From Desulfofundulus australicus DSM 11792 (GTDB lineage Bacteria > Bacillota > Desulfotomaculia > Desulfotomaculales > Desulfovirgulaceae): 44,539 nt of DNA. Made by a program: the position numbers and the translations under genes. Position 1 is the stretch's first letter, and every line of letters begins with the position of its first letter. The DNA lies in contig NZ_FQUW01000024.1 of the NCBI RefSeq assembly GCF_900129285.1, positions 1 through 44,539 on the forward strand, given 5' to 3'. Below the pieces are notes generated by a model. That model had not been told where the DNA came from. It ran no database searches and saw only the letters and a program-made list of their open reading frames with translations. Positions 1 to 9,982 of the stretch are shown here, in pieces.

Positions 1-140
1 CTCCTCAAGATAAGGTTTCCCACCCGGCGCTCACCGGGTGCCGGGGTAAGACCCCTGGAAGACTACCAGGTAGATAGGCCGGGCGTGTAAGCCGGGTAAC
101 CGGTTGAGCGGACCGGTACTAATAGGTCGAGGCCTTGACC
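1..140 (+). rRNA. 23S ribosomal RNA, 3' end (partial)
   Basis: The first 140 bases match the conserved 3' end of bacterial 23S rRNA. The stretch containing GGTACTAATAGGTCGAGG (about 115-132) and the final CTTGACC are typical of the last helix region. The gene starts outside the window. A short spacer (about 141-189) separates it from 5S rRNA, the usual 23S-5S order, and no tRNA lies between them. The exact 3' end is an estimate from family knowledge. Confidence 0.93.
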
Positions 141-189
141 TCATATACCTGCGGGTTCTCACTGTGAAGTTTTGAGGGAATATACAGGT

Positions 190-308
<119 letters not shown>

Positions 309-318
309 ACTTTTCTTA

Positions 319-346
319 ACCCCCGGTTCATCAGCCGGGGGTATTT
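319..346 (+). terminator. rRNA operon terminator
   Basis: A 7-bp GC stem, CCCCCGG (320-326) with CCGGGGG (335-341), has an 8-nt loop and is followed by a T-rich stretch. It lies 11 bases after 5S rRNA, where the ribosomal operon should end. Confidence 0.75.
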
Positions 347-392
347 CATGTTGAGGGCACCCGTTTGCCGGGCGGCCGGGTCTCCTGGACAA

Positions 393-421
393 TTGCCTTA
401 TCCATACCAGCATGTTAAGAT
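393..421 (+). promoter_or_regulatory. Predicted sigma-A promoter for nadE
   Basis: A -35 box TTGCCT (393-398) and a -10 box TAAGAT (416-421) are separated by exactly 17 bases. Transcription would start near 428, about 30 bases ahead of the nadE start and after the rRNA terminator, so nadE has its own promoter. Confidence 0.65.
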
Positions 422-456
422 AAAAAACAGGACCTTTAGTACAGGGGGGTCAGATT

Positions 457-1179
457 GTGCATCTGCTCGCGCAAAGGTTGGTTGAATGGCTTAAAGAGCA
501 GGCCGCAGCGAGGGGTGCCCGGGGTTATGTAGTGGGTTTGAGCGGTGGCATAGATTCCGCCGTTACGGCAGTCTTGTGCAAGCAGGCCTGTCCTGATGAT
601 GTGCTGGGTGTAATCATGCCCTGCTACAGCAATCCCCAGGATGCTGAGGACGCCAGGCTGGTGGCCGAAACTTTTGCTATCCCGTTTAAAGAAATTGTGC
701 TTGATGAACCTTTTACCATCATGGTTCGCCTGCTGACCGGCGATGAAAAGCATGTGCAGGATAGGGAGCTTTCCATTGCCAACATTAAGCCCAGGCTGCG
801 GATGATTACCCTTTATTTTTATGCTTCCCGGCTTAAATACCTGGTTGCCGGAACGGGTAACCGCAGCGAGCTTACCGTCGGTTACTTCACCAAACATGGT
901 GATGGCGGGGTCGATCTCCTGCCCCTTGGCAATCTTGTCAAGCGGCAGGTTTATGAGCTGGCGGAACACCTGGGTATACCGCGCCGGATTATTGAGAAAC
1001 CCCCGTCTGCCGGCTTGTGGTCCGGGCAAAATGATGAGGCGGAGATGGGAATCTCGTACCGGGAACTGGATGAATTCATTCTTACCGGAAAAGCCGACCA
1101 GCGGGTAATGGAGGTAGTTAAAACCCTGGCGACGAAAAATGCCCATAAAAAACAGCTACCTGCTATACCGCCTTTTTAA
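457..1179 (+). CDS. nadE: NH3-dependent NAD+ synthetase
   Basis: Catalyses the last step of NAD+ synthesis: deamido-NAD+ is adenylated with ATP and amidated with ammonia in the cytoplasm. The 240-residue protein carries the ATP-pyrophosphatase P-loop SGGIDS at residues 29-34 and the downstream family segment GTGNRSE (about 132-138). Its length matches the ammonia-dependent form; the N-terminal glutaminase domain of the larger form is absent, so ammonia must come free or from a partner. Translation starts at GTG 457 behind a G-rich Shine-Dalgarno site (about 443-449). The yebC gene follows after 39 bases without a clear terminator, so the two may be co-transcribed. Confidence 0.93.
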   Translation: MHLLAQRLVEWLKEQAAARGARGYVVGLSGGIDSAVTAVLCKQACPDDVLGVIMPCYSNPQDAEDARLVAETFAIPFKEIVLDEPFTIMVRLLTGDEKHVQDRELSIANIKPRLRMITLYFYASRLKYLVAGTGNRSELTVGYFTKHGDGGVDLLPLGNLVKRQVYELAEHLGIPRRIIEKPPSAGLWSGQNDEAEMGISYRELDEFILTGKADQRVMEVVKTLATKNAHKKQLPAIPPF

Positions 1180-1218
1180 TTAAATTTCCGGGAAGGGAAT
1201 TAGAGAGGGGGGTATGGT

Positions 1219-1944
1219 ATGGCCGGCCATTCCAAGTGGTCAACCATCAAGAGGAAAAAGGCCAGAGTAGATGCCCAGAGAGGCAAGCTGTTTACCCGCC
1301 TCTCCAGGGAAATTATCGTGGCAGCCCGCCTGAGAGGCGGTGATCCGGAGGCCAACCCCAGGTTGAAGGCAGCCATACAGCGGGCTAAAGAAGCCAACAT
1401 ACCCAATGAAAATATTCAGCGGGCTATCCAGAAAGGGACCGGTGAACTGGGCGGGACTGCTTACGAGGAGCTGGTTTATGAAGGGTACGGGCCAGGTGGG
1501 GTAGCGGTGATGCTGGAGATCATGACCGATAACCGTAACCGCACCGCCGGGGAGATCCGGCACCTGTTCTCCCGCCACGGTGGTAATCTGGGTGAAGCGG
1601 GCTGTGTTTCCTGGATGTTTACTAAAAAAGGCGTTATCGTGGTGGAAAAAGACGGCCTGGATGAGGATGAATTGATGCTGGCCGCGTTAGAAGCCGGCGC
1701 TGAAGATATGAAAACTGAAGAGGATGAGTTTGAGATCATTACCGCTCCCGAGGATTTCGACAGGGTGCGGCAGGCTCTGGAGGAAAAAGGTGTTCCCATA
1801 GCCGAGGCGCAGGTAACCATGGTGCCCCGGAGTACGGTCAGGCTCACCGGTCAGGAAGCGGAGCAGATGATGCGTTTAATAGAAGCCCTGGAAGATCACG
1901 ATGACGTGCAGGAAGTATATGCTAATTTTGAGCTGGAGAATTAA
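1219..1944 (+). CDS. yebC: YebC/PmpR (TACO1-family) protein
   Basis: A 241-residue member of the YebC/TACO1 family, recognised by its conserved N-terminus [14 protein letters not shown] and a full-length match to the family size. Members have been described as DNA-binding regulators and, more recently, as ribosome-associated factors that help translate difficult stretches such as polyproline; which role applies here cannot be read from sequence. The ATG at 1219 follows a strong AGAGAGGGGGG site. Its position just upstream of bofC-ruvCAB is the classical Firmicutes order. Confidence 0.93.
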   Translation: MAGHSKWSTIKRKKARVDAQRGKLFTRLSREIIVAARLRGGDPEANPRLKAAIQRAKEANIPNENIQRAIQKGTGELGGTAYEELVYEGYGPGGVAVMLEIMTDNRNRTAGEIRHLFSRHGGNLGEAGCVSWMFTKKGVIVVEKDGLDEDELMLAALEAGAEDMKTEEDEFEIITAPEDFDRVRQALEEKGVPIAEAQVTMVPRSTVRLTGQEAEQMMRLIEALEDHDDVQEVYANFELEN

Positions 1945-1960
1945 CTTTAGTTTTGCCCGT

Positions 1961-1988
1961 GGGGCAGTGGGAAGCCGCTGCCCCCTTT
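1961..1988 (+). terminator. Weak terminator after yebC
   Basis: GGGGCAG (1961-1967) pairs with CTGCCCC (1978-1984) around a 10-nt loop. The T-run behind it is short (CTTTAAA), so termination may be partial. It separates yebC from the bofC-like gene. Confidence 0.45.
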
Positions 1989-2070
1989 AAATTGACGGGT
2001 ATGGTTCCGGCAAAATGTGGCAATAATATAACAGGTGAAAAGCTAGTCGGATAAAGGAGTGTCCGGAACC

Positions 2071-2718
2071 ATGCTGAAAAGGTTATTGTACGCCTTTGCC
2101 GGCCTGCTGGTAATGCTGGGGGTGGCCCTGGGCATATATGCGGGGCTGAACATGCTGGGGGAACCCTCCATAAAACCCGGCCTGGCCGTCTTTGGTAATT
2201 CCGGCGACCGGTCCCTCCTGCCGGTGCAGAGGGATACTTTTGTCCAGGAGGAAAGGGAGTACCTTTGCGGCGACACCCAGGTCGTCTTTTTGGGCCGTGC
2301 TCCCCGGGAGCTCCTGGGGCTGGACAGGGAGGAACTGGCAAAGCGTTACCCGCCTGCGGAGGGCTGGAGCATGGAAGAGCGGGGCAGAACCCTGGTGTTT
2401 AAGCAGCGGGTTGAAGATTTTTGCCCGGAGCACAGGAATTACCGGCACCTGGGTATTCACGAGGGTTACCTGGCCGTATTCCAGGGGCCGCTCGGCTACG
2501 ATCAGAAACTGCTCCGGGTGGAAAGAAACATACCGGTAACGGTTCTGCACCCCGATTTGCAGTTGAAATTGCATAAAGCGGGTGATTTTAAACGGCAGGA
2601 TCCGGAAACACAGGCCATCCTGCGTTCAGAACTGGAGTTTCCTTCCGAACAGGCGGTTAATGCCATGCTGGAGAACCTGGATGAGCTGACTGAGTCCGGG
2701 GACAATCCCCGGGCTTGA
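2071..2718 (+). CDS. BofC-like membrane-anchored protein
   Basis: A 215-residue protein with one N-terminal hydrophobic helix (about residues 5-25) and the rest predicted outside the membrane. The C-terminal half contains the pattern LGIHEGYLAVFQG, resembling the BofC C-terminal domain. In Bacillus subtilis BofC is a forespore protein that acts on the SpoIVB/sigma-K checkpoint, and its gene also lies next to ruvA. Assignment rests on that gene order plus the domain-like pattern. I chose ATG 2071, about 11 bases after AAAGGAG (2053-2059); the in-frame GTG at 2059 overlaps that site. What the protein regulates here is unknown. Confidence 0.6.
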   Translation: MLKRLLYAFAGLLVMLGVALGIYAGLNMLGEPSIKPGLAVFGNSGDRSLLPVQRDTFVQEEREYLCGDTQVVFLGRAPRELLGLDREELAKRYPPAEGWSMEERGRTLVFKQRVEDFCPEHRNYRHLGIHEGYLAVFQGPLGYDQKLLRVERNIPVTVLHPDLQLKLHKAGDFKRQDPETQAILRSELEFPSEQAVNAMLENLDELTESGDNPRA

Positions 2719-2781
2719 TTTTTAATTTATGGCAGGAGCCCGGACAGGTCTTGTGGAACTTTTAATCAGGGAGAGGTTTTT

Positions 2782-3285
2782 ATGCGGGTTATTGGCATTG
2801 ATCCGGGTACAGCCATAACCGGTTACGGCATCATCGATCTGGAAGGAAACCGGCTGTCGGTGGTGGCCTACGACTGCATCACCACACAGCCCACCATGTC
2901 CATGCCTTCCCGGCTGCAGCATCTATACCGGCAGCTGGAAATGGTGCTCAGGCACTACCGGCCCCGGCAGTTTGCCGTGGAAGAACTTTTTTTTCAAAAA
3001 AATGTACGCACAGCCCTGGCTGTGGGGCAGGCCAGGGGAGTGGCTATCCTGGCGGCCGTAAATGCTGGCCTGGCGGTGGCCGAGTATACCCCCCTGCAGG
3101 TCAAGCAGGCCGTGGTTGGTTACGGCCGGGCGGCCAAGGAGCAGGTCCAGTACATGGTGCGGGCTCTTCTGGGCCTGCCGGAAGTCCCCCGTCCCGATGA
3201 TGTGGCCGATGCCCTGGCGGTGGCCATCTGTCATGCCCATTACCTCCAGTCAGCAGCCAGGATAAGGGGGGAAACCCGGGGATGA
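2782..3285 (+). CDS. ruvC: Holliday junction resolvase RuvC
   Basis: Endonuclease that cuts four-way DNA junctions symmetrically, working with RuvAB at the end of homologous recombination. The 167-residue protein has the RNase-H-like fold signature IGIDPGT with catalytic Asp7, a VEE acidic pair (Glu67/68) and the C-terminal DDVADALA with Asp140 and Asp143, so all four metal-binding acidic residues of the family are present. Start ATG 2782 follows GGGAGAGG. The stop overlaps the ruvA start (ATGA, 3282-3285), giving translational coupling. Confidence 0.96.
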   Translation: MRVIGIDPGTAITGYGIIDLEGNRLSVVAYDCITTQPTMSMPSRLQHLYRQLEMVLRHYRPRQFAVEELFFQKNVRTALAVGQARGVAILAAVNAGLAVAEYTPLQVKQAVVGYGRAAKEQVQYMVRALLGLPEVPRPDDVADALAVAICHAHYLQSAARIRGETRG

Positions 3286-3899
3286 TTGCTTTTCTTAAGG
3301 GCCATCTTCTGGAGGTACAGGAAGATGGTATCATCCTGGATGTTCATGGGGTGGGGTACCTGGTGCGGGTACCTCTATCCATGGTAAGCCTTTTGCCGCC
3401 AAAGGGGCAGCCGGTGCAGTTATACACCCACCTGGTCTGGCGGGAAGATGGGCCGGCCCTTTTTGGTTTTTCCAGCCGGATGGAGCTGGAAGCCTTTCGC
3501 AGCCTGCTGAATGTGGCCGGGGTGGGACCCCGGGCGGCCCTGGCCATTCTTTCTGCGGTAAGCCCCGTCACCCTGCGCCGGGCTGTGCTGGAAGAAAACG
3601 AAAACATCCTTACAGCCGTTCCGGGGATAGGTAAAAAAACAGCCCGGCGGATTATTCTGGAGTTGAAGGACAAGCTGGCCGGCCTGGAGCTCGAAGCCGG
3701 CACCGGGAGTGGTAGCGACGAAACGGCTTTGCCGCCGGGGGGTGAGGAGGAAGCCGCCGCTGCCCTGGTGTCCCTGGGTTACAGCCAGGTGGAGGCCCGC
3801 CGGGCTGTACGGCAGGTCAGCCGGCAGGCTGCCCCCGGCTCTGTGGAAGATTTGCTGCGGTTGGCCCTGCAGTGGCTGGGCCGGCAAAAAAATGCGTGA
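3282..3899 (+). CDS. ruvA: Holliday junction branch migration protein RuvA
   Basis: Tetrameric junction-binding protein that loads the RuvB motor. The 205 residues show the N-terminal OB fold (MIAFLKGHL...VHGVGYLV), two helix-hairpin-helix motifs ([11 protein letters not shown] and [12 protein letters not shown]) and a C-terminal helical domain (about 155-203) that contacts RuvB. It overlaps ruvC by four bases and precedes ruvB by 22, forming a compact ruvCAB operon. Confidence 0.96.
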   Translation: MIAFLKGHLLEVQEDGIILDVHGVGYLVRVPLSMVSLLPPKGQPVQLYTHLVWREDGPALFGFSSRMELEAFRSLLNVAGVGPRAALAILSAVSPVTLRRAVLEENENILTAVPGIGKKTARRIILELKDKLAGLELEAGTGSGSDETALPPGGEEEAAAALVSLGYSQVEARRAVRQVSRQAAPGSVEDLLRLALQWLGRQKNA

Positions 3900-3921
3900 C
3901 CGGTAAGGGGGGTGTTTTTCC

Positions 3922-4944
3922 TTGGAAGAGAGGCTGCTTTCCGCCGCTTTTCGGCCGGAAGATGGAGAGGGCGAGCATACCCTGCGGCCGCGGCGGCTGC
4001 AGGATTTTATCGGCCAGGAGAAAATAAAGGAGAGCCTGTCCATTTTTATTAGCGCGGCCAGGGAGCGGGGGGAAGTGCTGGACCACGTCCTGTTATTCGG
4101 CCCGCCCGGCCTGGGTAAAACCACTCTTGCCGGCATCATCGCCAGCGAGCTGGGGGTAGGGATCCGGATTACTTCCGGTCCGGCCGTTGAACGTCCCGGC
4201 GACCTGGCGGCCATCCTGACCAACCTCACTCAGGGTGATGTGTTGTTCATTGACGAGATTCACCGCCTGAGCCGCCCGGTGGAGGAGATCCTTTACCCGG
4301 CCATGGAGGACTTTGCCCTGGATATTGTCATCGGTAAAGGGCCGGGGGCCCGTTCCCTGCGCCTGGATCTGCCCCGGTTTACCCTGATTGGCGCCACCAC
4401 GCGGGCCGGGTTGCTCACCTCCCCCCTGCGGGACCGCTTTGGCGTGATCTGCCGGCTGGAGTATTACGGTGTTGATGAGCTGGTCCAGATTATTTCCCGT
4501 TCGGCCCGCATCCTGGGCATTCCTGTGGAAAGGGAGGGGGCGGTGGAAATTGCCCGGCGCTCCCGGGGGACACCGCGGGTGGCCAACCGCCTGTTAAGGC
4601 GGGTGCGGGATTATGCCCAGGTACGTGCCGGTGGCATGATTACCCGGGCGGTGGCCGTCAGGGCGCTGCAGTTCCTGGAAGTTGATCCCCTGGGCCTGGA
4701 TCATACTGACCGCCGCCTGCTGCAAATAATTATAGAGAAGTTCAACGGCGGGCCCGTAGGCCTGGAGACCCTGGCGGCGGCCGCGGGTGAAGAAGCGGGC
4801 ACCCTGGAAGACGTTTTCGAGCCCTACCTGCTGCAGATGGGGCTCCTGGCCCGTACGCCCCGGGGCCGGGTGGCCACACCCGCGGCTTACAGGCATCTCG
4901 GCCTGCCTTTGAAACAGGACCCCGTTCAAATCAGCCTGTGGTAG
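3922..4944 (+). CDS. ruvB: Holliday junction branch migration ATPase RuvB
   Basis: AAA+ ring motor that drives branch migration. The 340-residue protein has Walker A GPPGLGKT (60-67), Walker B DEIH (111-114), sensor GATTRAG (158-164) and the arginine-finger region LRDRFG (169-174), followed by the C-terminal winged helix. The best start is TTG 3922 behind AAGGGGGG (3905-3912). The N-terminus [12 protein letters not shown] is typical of the family. Confidence 0.96.
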   Translation: MEERLLSAAFRPEDGEGEHTLRPRRLQDFIGQEKIKESLSIFISAARERGEVLDHVLLFGPPGLGKTTLAGIIASELGVGIRITSGPAVERPGDLAAILTNLTQGDVLFIDEIHRLSRPVEEILYPAMEDFALDIVIGKGPGARSLRLDLPRFTLIGATTRAGLLTSPLRDRFGVICRLEYYGVDELVQIISRSARILGIPVEREGAVEIARRSRGTPRVANRLLRRVRDYAQVRAGGMITRAVAVRALQFLEVDPLGLDHTDRRLLQIIIEKFNGGPVGLETLAAAAGEEAGTLEDVFEPYLLQMGLLARTPRGRVATPAAYRHLGLPLKQDPVQISLW

Positions 4945-4957
4945 AAGGTGGTGTCCG

Positions 4958-5518
4958 GTGAAAATTCTAATGCATATCTGCTGCGGTCCCTGCACCATTT
5001 ACCCTCTGGATTACCTGCGCCGGGAGGGGCATACGGTCTACGGGTACTTCTTCAATCCCAATATCCATCCCTACACCGAGTGGCAGAGGCGCCGGGAAAC
5101 GCTGGAGAAATACGCCCGGGAGCAGGATCTGCCCGTAATTTTCAGCGATGAATACCCCCTGGAGCAATTTCTGCAGATGGTGGTTCACCGGGAAGCCCGG
5201 CGCTGCCAGTTCTGCTATGCTTTCCGCCTGCGCCAGGCGGCCAGGGTGGCCAGGCGGGGTGGATTCGATGCCTTTACCACCACCCTTCTGGTCAGCCCCT
5301 TTCAAAAGCACGACCTGATCCGGGAAATAGGGGAGAACGCGGGCGAGGAGTCGGGCGTGCCCTTTTACTACGTGGATTTCCGTCCGGGGTTTAAAGAAGC
5401 GGTGGCCCGTTCCAAGGAACTGGGTATGTATCGCCAGCAGTACTGCGGGTGCATATACAGTGAAAAGGAGCGTTACTACCGCCCCGTGAAAAAAAAGGAT
5501 ACAGGTGAGGGGAAATGA
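4958..5518 (+). CDS. queH: Epoxyqueuosine reductase QueH
   Basis: Non-orthologous replacement for QueG: reduces epoxyqueuosine to queuosine in tRNA, the last step of the pathway. The 186-residue protein (formerly DUF208) shows its cysteine signature: CCGPC at residues 8-12, CQFC at 83-86 and CGC at 163-165, which bind an iron-sulfur cluster and an extra iron in characterised members. Start GTG 4958 follows GAAGGTGG. It sits in one operon-like run with queA and tgt downstream, so three queuosine enzymes are grouped, and overlaps the next small gene by four bases. Confidence 0.92.
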   Translation: MKILMHICCGPCTIYPLDYLRREGHTVYGYFFNPNIHPYTEWQRRRETLEKYAREQDLPVIFSDEYPLEQFLQMVVHREARRCQFCYAFRLRQAARVARRGGFDAFTTTLLVSPFQKHDLIREIGENAGEESGVPFYYVDFRPGFKEAVARSKELGMYRQQYCGCIYSEKERYYRPVKKKDTGEGK

Positions 5519-5733
5519 TGTACGGGCTGGGCAAGATGATCGCCCTCATGGGCGTTTTCCTTGTGGTTATCGGCGGCCTGCTCATGTTATCGGAAAGGCT
5601 TTTTCACCTGGGCCGCCTCCCGGGAGATATCCTGATCCAGAAGGGTAACTTTACCTTTTACTTTCCCATCGTGACCTCCATTGTTTTGAGCCTTCTGCTC
5701 ACACTGATTTTAAACCTGATTTTCCGCCGGTAA
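5515..5733 (+). CDS. DUF2905 small membrane protein
   Basis: A 72-residue protein with two hydrophobic helices (about residues 5-25 and 48-69) joined by a loop containing LGRLPGDI, the recognisable core of the DUF2905 family. Function is unknown. It overlaps the queH stop (ATGATG at 5515-5520; either ATG could start it), so it is translationally coupled. The family commonly sits near ruvB and queA in Firmicutes, which suggests a housekeeping link without indicating what it is. Confidence 0.85.
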   Translation: MMYGLGKMIALMGVFLVVIGGLLMLSERLFHLGRLPGDILIQKGNFTFYFPIVTSIVLSLLLTLILNLIFRR

Positions 5734-5774
5734 TTCCATAAATGGCAGGAAAGTGGGAAGATATGTCGAACCTA

Positions 5775-5802
5775 CCTGGATGGTGGAGAATTTACATCCA
5801 GG
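5775..5802 (+). promoter_or_regulatory. Hairpin overlapping the Shine-Dalgarno site of the SpoIID-like gene
   Basis: CCTGGATG (5775-5782) pairs perfectly with CATCCAGG (5795-5802) around a 12-nt loop. The 3' arm takes in the first bases of the AGGAGG ribosome site (5800-5805), so folding would partly hide it. No T-run follows, so it is not a terminator. Confidence 0.5.
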
Positions 5803-5812
5803 AGGTTATTGT

Positions 5813-7243
5813 TTGGTGTTCAGAAAAAAACTGGGTCTGGTTATTCTTCTGGTGATGTTGCTGGCCCTGCCGGGTTACCCCGCCTGGTCGGCTGCGGGGG
5901 ATGCAGAGGTGGAACAAGAGGTGAGGGTCGGCCTGGTTCAGAAGGCCAGCCAGGTGGCCTTTTCAGCTACAGGGGATTATCAACTGGTTGATGAGTATAC
6001 GGGCCGGGTTGTTTCCGGGATTGAGCCCGGCCAGCGCTGGGAAGTGCGCCACTCCCCGGAGGGGCTGGAACTGTACAGGGATGGCCGGCTCATGGGCAGC
6101 TTTGAAGGACCCCTTAAGGTAGTGGGCCGGGGAGTAAAAGTGGACGTCCTTTCCGGTACCGGCCTGCAGGTGGAGCGGGAAAGCGGGTTGTACGCGGAAG
6201 GGGCGGGCGGCAGGAAGGCCCTGCCCGATAACCTGGCGGGTGTCCACGTGCTGGGTGCCGGCGGGCAGGTGAAAAAACTTGCCCCCGCCCGGGGAACGGG
6301 GCTGGTTACCCTCTACCAGGGGGAGCAGGCCCGGCGTTACAGGGGTGATATGGAGTTCCGTCTTGATAACGCGGGTATCACGGTAGTTAACCAGTTACCC
6401 GTTGAAGAATACCTTTACGGGGTGGTACCGGCGGAAATGCCCGCCTACTGGCCCGCCGAGGCTTTGAAAGCCCAGGCGGTGGCCGCCCGCAGTTACGTCC
6501 TGGCCCAGAAGGGCGGCTACGCCAGCCAGGGTTTCGACGTGCTGGCCACCCAGTCAAGCCAGGTATACCGCGGTTATGATGTAGAAAATCCCGCCACCAC
6601 CAGGGCGGTGGATGAAACCAGGGGAATTGTGGCCACGTACGGCGGCCGGCCCATCAGTGCTTATTTCCACAGCTCCAGCGGCGGGTACACCGAAAACAGC
6701 GAGGACGTCTGGAGAAGCCCGGTGGATTACCTGCGGGCCCGGCCGGATCCCTTCGATAAGAATCCGCAGAACACCCACTACGGCTGGAGCAAGACCTGTA
6801 CCGCCGATCAGCTCAAGGAGCAGCTGGCCGCGGCGGGATACCGGTTCAGCGAAATATACGACCTGGTGGAGCTGGAGCGTACCTCCACCGGGCAGCGGGT
6901 GAAGGCCCTTGCGGTAAGCGGTCTGGACCCGGAGGGTCAGCCCATAACCATTGAAATTGGCCGGGACCCCCTTAAAGGAAAGGCCGACGAAGTGCGCCGC
7001 GCCCTGGGCTTGAAGAGTGCCAGCTTCTCCATGGAAAAGGTTATGTTGCCGCCTGCCGGGGACGGGCAGGACGGGCAGCAGCCGCGCCTGGAGAGGGTTA
7101 CCTTCGTGGGCAACGGCTGGGGCCACGGGCTGGGCATGTCCCAGTACGGGGCCCTGGGCATGGCCTCCCGGGGTTATACTTACCAGGAAATCTTGAAATA
7201 CTATTATTCAGGCATACAGATAGTTTCCAATTATGGTAAATAA
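5813..7243 (+). CDS. SpoIID/LytB-domain lytic transglycosylase-like protein, secreted
   Basis: A 476-residue exported protein: basic N-terminus and hydrophobic signal ([17 protein letters not shown]), a beta-rich N-terminal region, then a SpoIID/LytB domain. The family cleaves peptidoglycan glycan strands, and in sporulation SpoIID works during engulfment. The conserved segment [18 protein letters not shown] (catalytic-type Glu near residue 208) and the C-terminal [11 protein letters not shown] are intact. The start is TTG 5813 or GTG 5816, 7-10 bases after AGGAGG (5800-5805). Its location between ruvB and queA rather than with spoIIID/mreB argues that it is a paralogue of SpoIID, not SpoIID itself. 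Confidence 0.82.
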   Translation: MVFRKKLGLVILLVMLLALPGYPAWSAAGDAEVEQEVRVGLVQKASQVAFSATGDYQLVDEYTGRVVSGIEPGQRWEVRHSPEGLELYRDGRLMGSFEGPLKVVGRGVKVDVLSGTGLQVERESGLYAEGAGGRKALPDNLAGVHVLGAGGQVKKLAPARGTGLVTLYQGEQARRYRGDMEFRLDNAGITVVNQLPVEEYLYGVVPAEMPAYWPAEALKAQAVAARSYVLAQKGGYASQGFDVLATQSSQVYRGYDVENPATTRAVDETRGIVATYGGRPISAYFHSSSGGYTENSEDVWRSPVDYLRARPDPFDKNPQNTHYGWSKTCTADQLKEQLAAAGYRFSEIYDLVELERTSTGQRVKALAVSGLDPEGQPITIEIGRDPLKGKADEVRRALGLKSASFSMEKVMLPPAGDGQDGQQPRLERVTFVGNGWGHGLGMSQYGALGMASRGYTYQEILKYYYSGIQIVSNYGK

Positions 7244-8291
7244 AATGGGGGATGGTCTTTTGGGCCTGCAGTTAAGCGACTTTGACTACGAGTTACCTCC
7301 CGAGCTCATCGCCCAGGATCCGGCCCCCCGCCGGGATGAATCCCGGTTGATGGTGCTGTTCCGGCAGGACGGCCGTATGGAGCACCGCCTGTTTAAAGAT
7401 ATCGTGGAATACCTTTCGCCTCCCGATGTACTGGTAATTAACGAGACGCGGGTTATTCCGGCCCGGTTGATGGGCCGCAGGGCGCAGGGAGGGGCGGAAG
7501 TAGAAGTTCTGCTTCTCAGGCCGCTGGAGGAACGGCGCTGGGAAGCGCTGGTGCGGCCGGGGCGGCGCCTGAAGCCGGGTGTGCGCCTGATCTTTGGAGA
7601 AGGACTGGCGGAGGGGTTGATTGAAGACGTGACCGCGGCGGGCGGCCGGATCATATCCTTCAGCTCAGCGCTTCCCTTTGCGGAGGTACTGGCCCGGCTG
7701 GGCAGGATGCCCCTGCCCCCGTATATAAAAAAGTATCCGGACGATCCCGAGCGTTATCAGACGGTTTATGCCCGGCAGGAGGGGTCCGCCGCGGCTCCCA
7801 CTGCCGGGCTGCATTTTACCAGGGAGTTGCTGGACAAAATTGAAGCCAGGGGTGTACAGCTGGTCCGGGTGCTGCTGCACGTGGGGCTGGGTACCTTCCG
7901 TCCGGTGAGGGTTGAGGACATTACCAGGCACCACATGCATGCCGAGTATTACGAGGTCACTGAGGAGGCGGCCCGGACCATAAACGCAGCCCGGGCCCGC
8001 GGCGGGCGGGTGGTGGCCGTGGGTACCACCACCACCCGCTGCCTGGAAACCGTGGCCGGCGAGGACGGGCAGGTCCGGGCCGGAGCCGGGTGGACGGATA
8101 TTTTCATTTACCCGGGTTACCGTTTTAAGGCGGTGGACGCCCTGGTGACCAACTTTCACCTGCCCCGGTCGACCCTGTTGATGATGGTCAGCGCCTTTGC
8201 CGGGCGGGAAAAGATTTTACACGCCTACCGCACGGCGGTGGAAATGCGCTACCGTTTCTTCAGCTTCGGGGATGCAATGTTGATTATCTAA
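7233..8291 (+). CDS. queA: tRNA preQ1(34) S-adenosylmethionine ribosyltransferase-isomerase QueA
   Basis: Transfers and isomerises the ribosyl part of S-adenosylmethionine onto preQ1 in tRNA to give epoxyqueuosine, the substrate of QueH. The sequence shows family landmarks: the N-terminal [12 protein letters not shown], the block [23 protein letters not shown] and the C-terminal [17 protein letters not shown]. The start is ambiguous: ATG 7233 overlaps the upstream gene, ATG 7245 follows its stop, and TTG 7260 lies after a GGGGGATGG stretch. The last gives a protein of usual length (about 343 residues). Confidence 0.94.
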   Translation: MVNKMGDGLLGLQLSDFDYELPPELIAQDPAPRRDESRLMVLFRQDGRMEHRLFKDIVEYLSPPDVLVINETRVIPARLMGRRAQGGAEVEVLLLRPLEERRWEALVRPGRRLKPGVRLIFGEGLAEGLIEDVTAAGGRIISFSSALPFAEVLARLGRMPLPPYIKKYPDDPERYQTVYARQEGSAAAPTAGLHFTRELLDKIEARGVQLVRVLLHVGLGTFRPVRVEDITRHHMHAEYYEVTEEAARTINAARARGGRVVAVGTTTTRCLETVAGEDGQVRAGAGWTDIFIYPGYRFKAVDALVTNFHLPRSTLLMMVSAFAGREKILHAYRTAVEMRYRFFSFGDAMLII

Positions 8292-8351
8292 ACAGGCTGG
8301 TTTTAAAATCAGGTATATTTCCTATTCCGGTTTGGGTATTGAAGAGGTTGA

Positions 8352-9470
<1,119 letters not shown>

Positions 9471-9483
9471 ATTTTTCTTTCGC

Positions 9484-9507
9484 CCGGAAAGGGAATTGCC
9501 TTTCCGG
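9484..9507 (+). promoter_or_regulatory. Stable hairpin between tgt and yajC
   Basis: CCGGAAAGG (9484-9492) pairs perfectly with CCTTTCCGG (9499-9507) around a 6-nt loop. No T-run follows on the plus strand, so it is more likely an RNA processing or stability element than a terminator. Confidence 0.4.
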
Positions 9508-9544
9508 CACGAATATTAACTCTTCAGGAGAAAGGAGGTTATCA

Positions 9545-9826
9545 ATGAACCAGCAGCTTATTTCCATTCTCTACATAGTTGCCCTGTTTGCCCTGCTTTA
9601 CTTCCTGCTCATTCGTCCCCAGCAGCAGCGGCAGAAAAAGCACATGGAAATGATCCGCAACCTGAAGGTAAACGACCCTATAATAACCATAGGCGGCATC
9701 TATGGCACCATAGTAAAGATAAAGGAAGATTCCCTGGTGGTCCGGGTGGCGGACAATGTGCGGATTGAAATCCTGAAAAATGCCGTTGCCCAGGTCAGAC
9801 CACGGGAAGAAGAAGAGGAAAAATAA
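9545..9826 (+). CDS. yajC: Preprotein translocase subunit YajC
   Basis: A 93-residue accessory subunit of the Sec translocon that associates with SecDF. It has one N-terminal membrane helix (about residues 5-23), the typical RPQQQRQKKHMEM after it, and the cytoplasmic core NDPIITIGGIYGTIVKI. The ATG follows a very strong AGAAAGGAGG site. The charged, glutamate-rich tail is normal for the family. Confidence 0.94.
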   Translation: MNQQLISILYIVALFALLYFLLIRPQQQRQKKHMEMIRNLKVNDPIITIGGIYGTIVKIKEDSLVVRVADNVRIEILKNAVAQVRPREEEEEK

Positions 9827-9840
9827 ACCGGTTTCCCGGA

Positions 9841-9866
9841 AGAGTAGGTCATTCCTACTCTTTTTC
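9841..9866 (+). terminator. Terminator after yajC (first of two)
   Basis: AGAGTAGG (9841-9848) pairs with CCTACTCT (9854-9861) around a 5-nt loop, followed directly by a run of six T. A canonical intrinsic terminator. Confidence 0.85.
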
Positions 9867-9917
9867 TCCGTAGGGGCTAAACTGGTTAAATGTACCAGGC
9901 CATGGATAATCCAGCCT

Positions 9918-9949
9918 GCCCCGCTTTCCCGGAACAGGCGGGGCTTTTT
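9918..9949 (+). terminator. Second terminator/attenuator before the HD-domain gene
   Basis: GCCCCGC (9918-9924) pairs with GCGGGGC (9938-9944) and five T follow. It lies only about 35 bases ahead of the HD-domain gene start, so it may act as an attenuator for that gene or back up the first terminator. Confidence 0.7.
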
Positions 9950-9982
9950 CAGGGCTTCTATGTTTAAGGAGATGGAAAATCT

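Noticed and set aside
436-1146. Minus-strand frame of 236 codons opposite nadE
   Set aside because: No recognisable family, and nadE on the plus strand has promoter, ribosome site and signature motifs.
5753-5812. Upstream extension of the SpoIID-like protein to ATG-like codon 5753
   Set aside because: The extra 20 residues lie before the AGGAGG site and in front of a clear signal peptide; TTG 5813 or GTG 5816 fits better.
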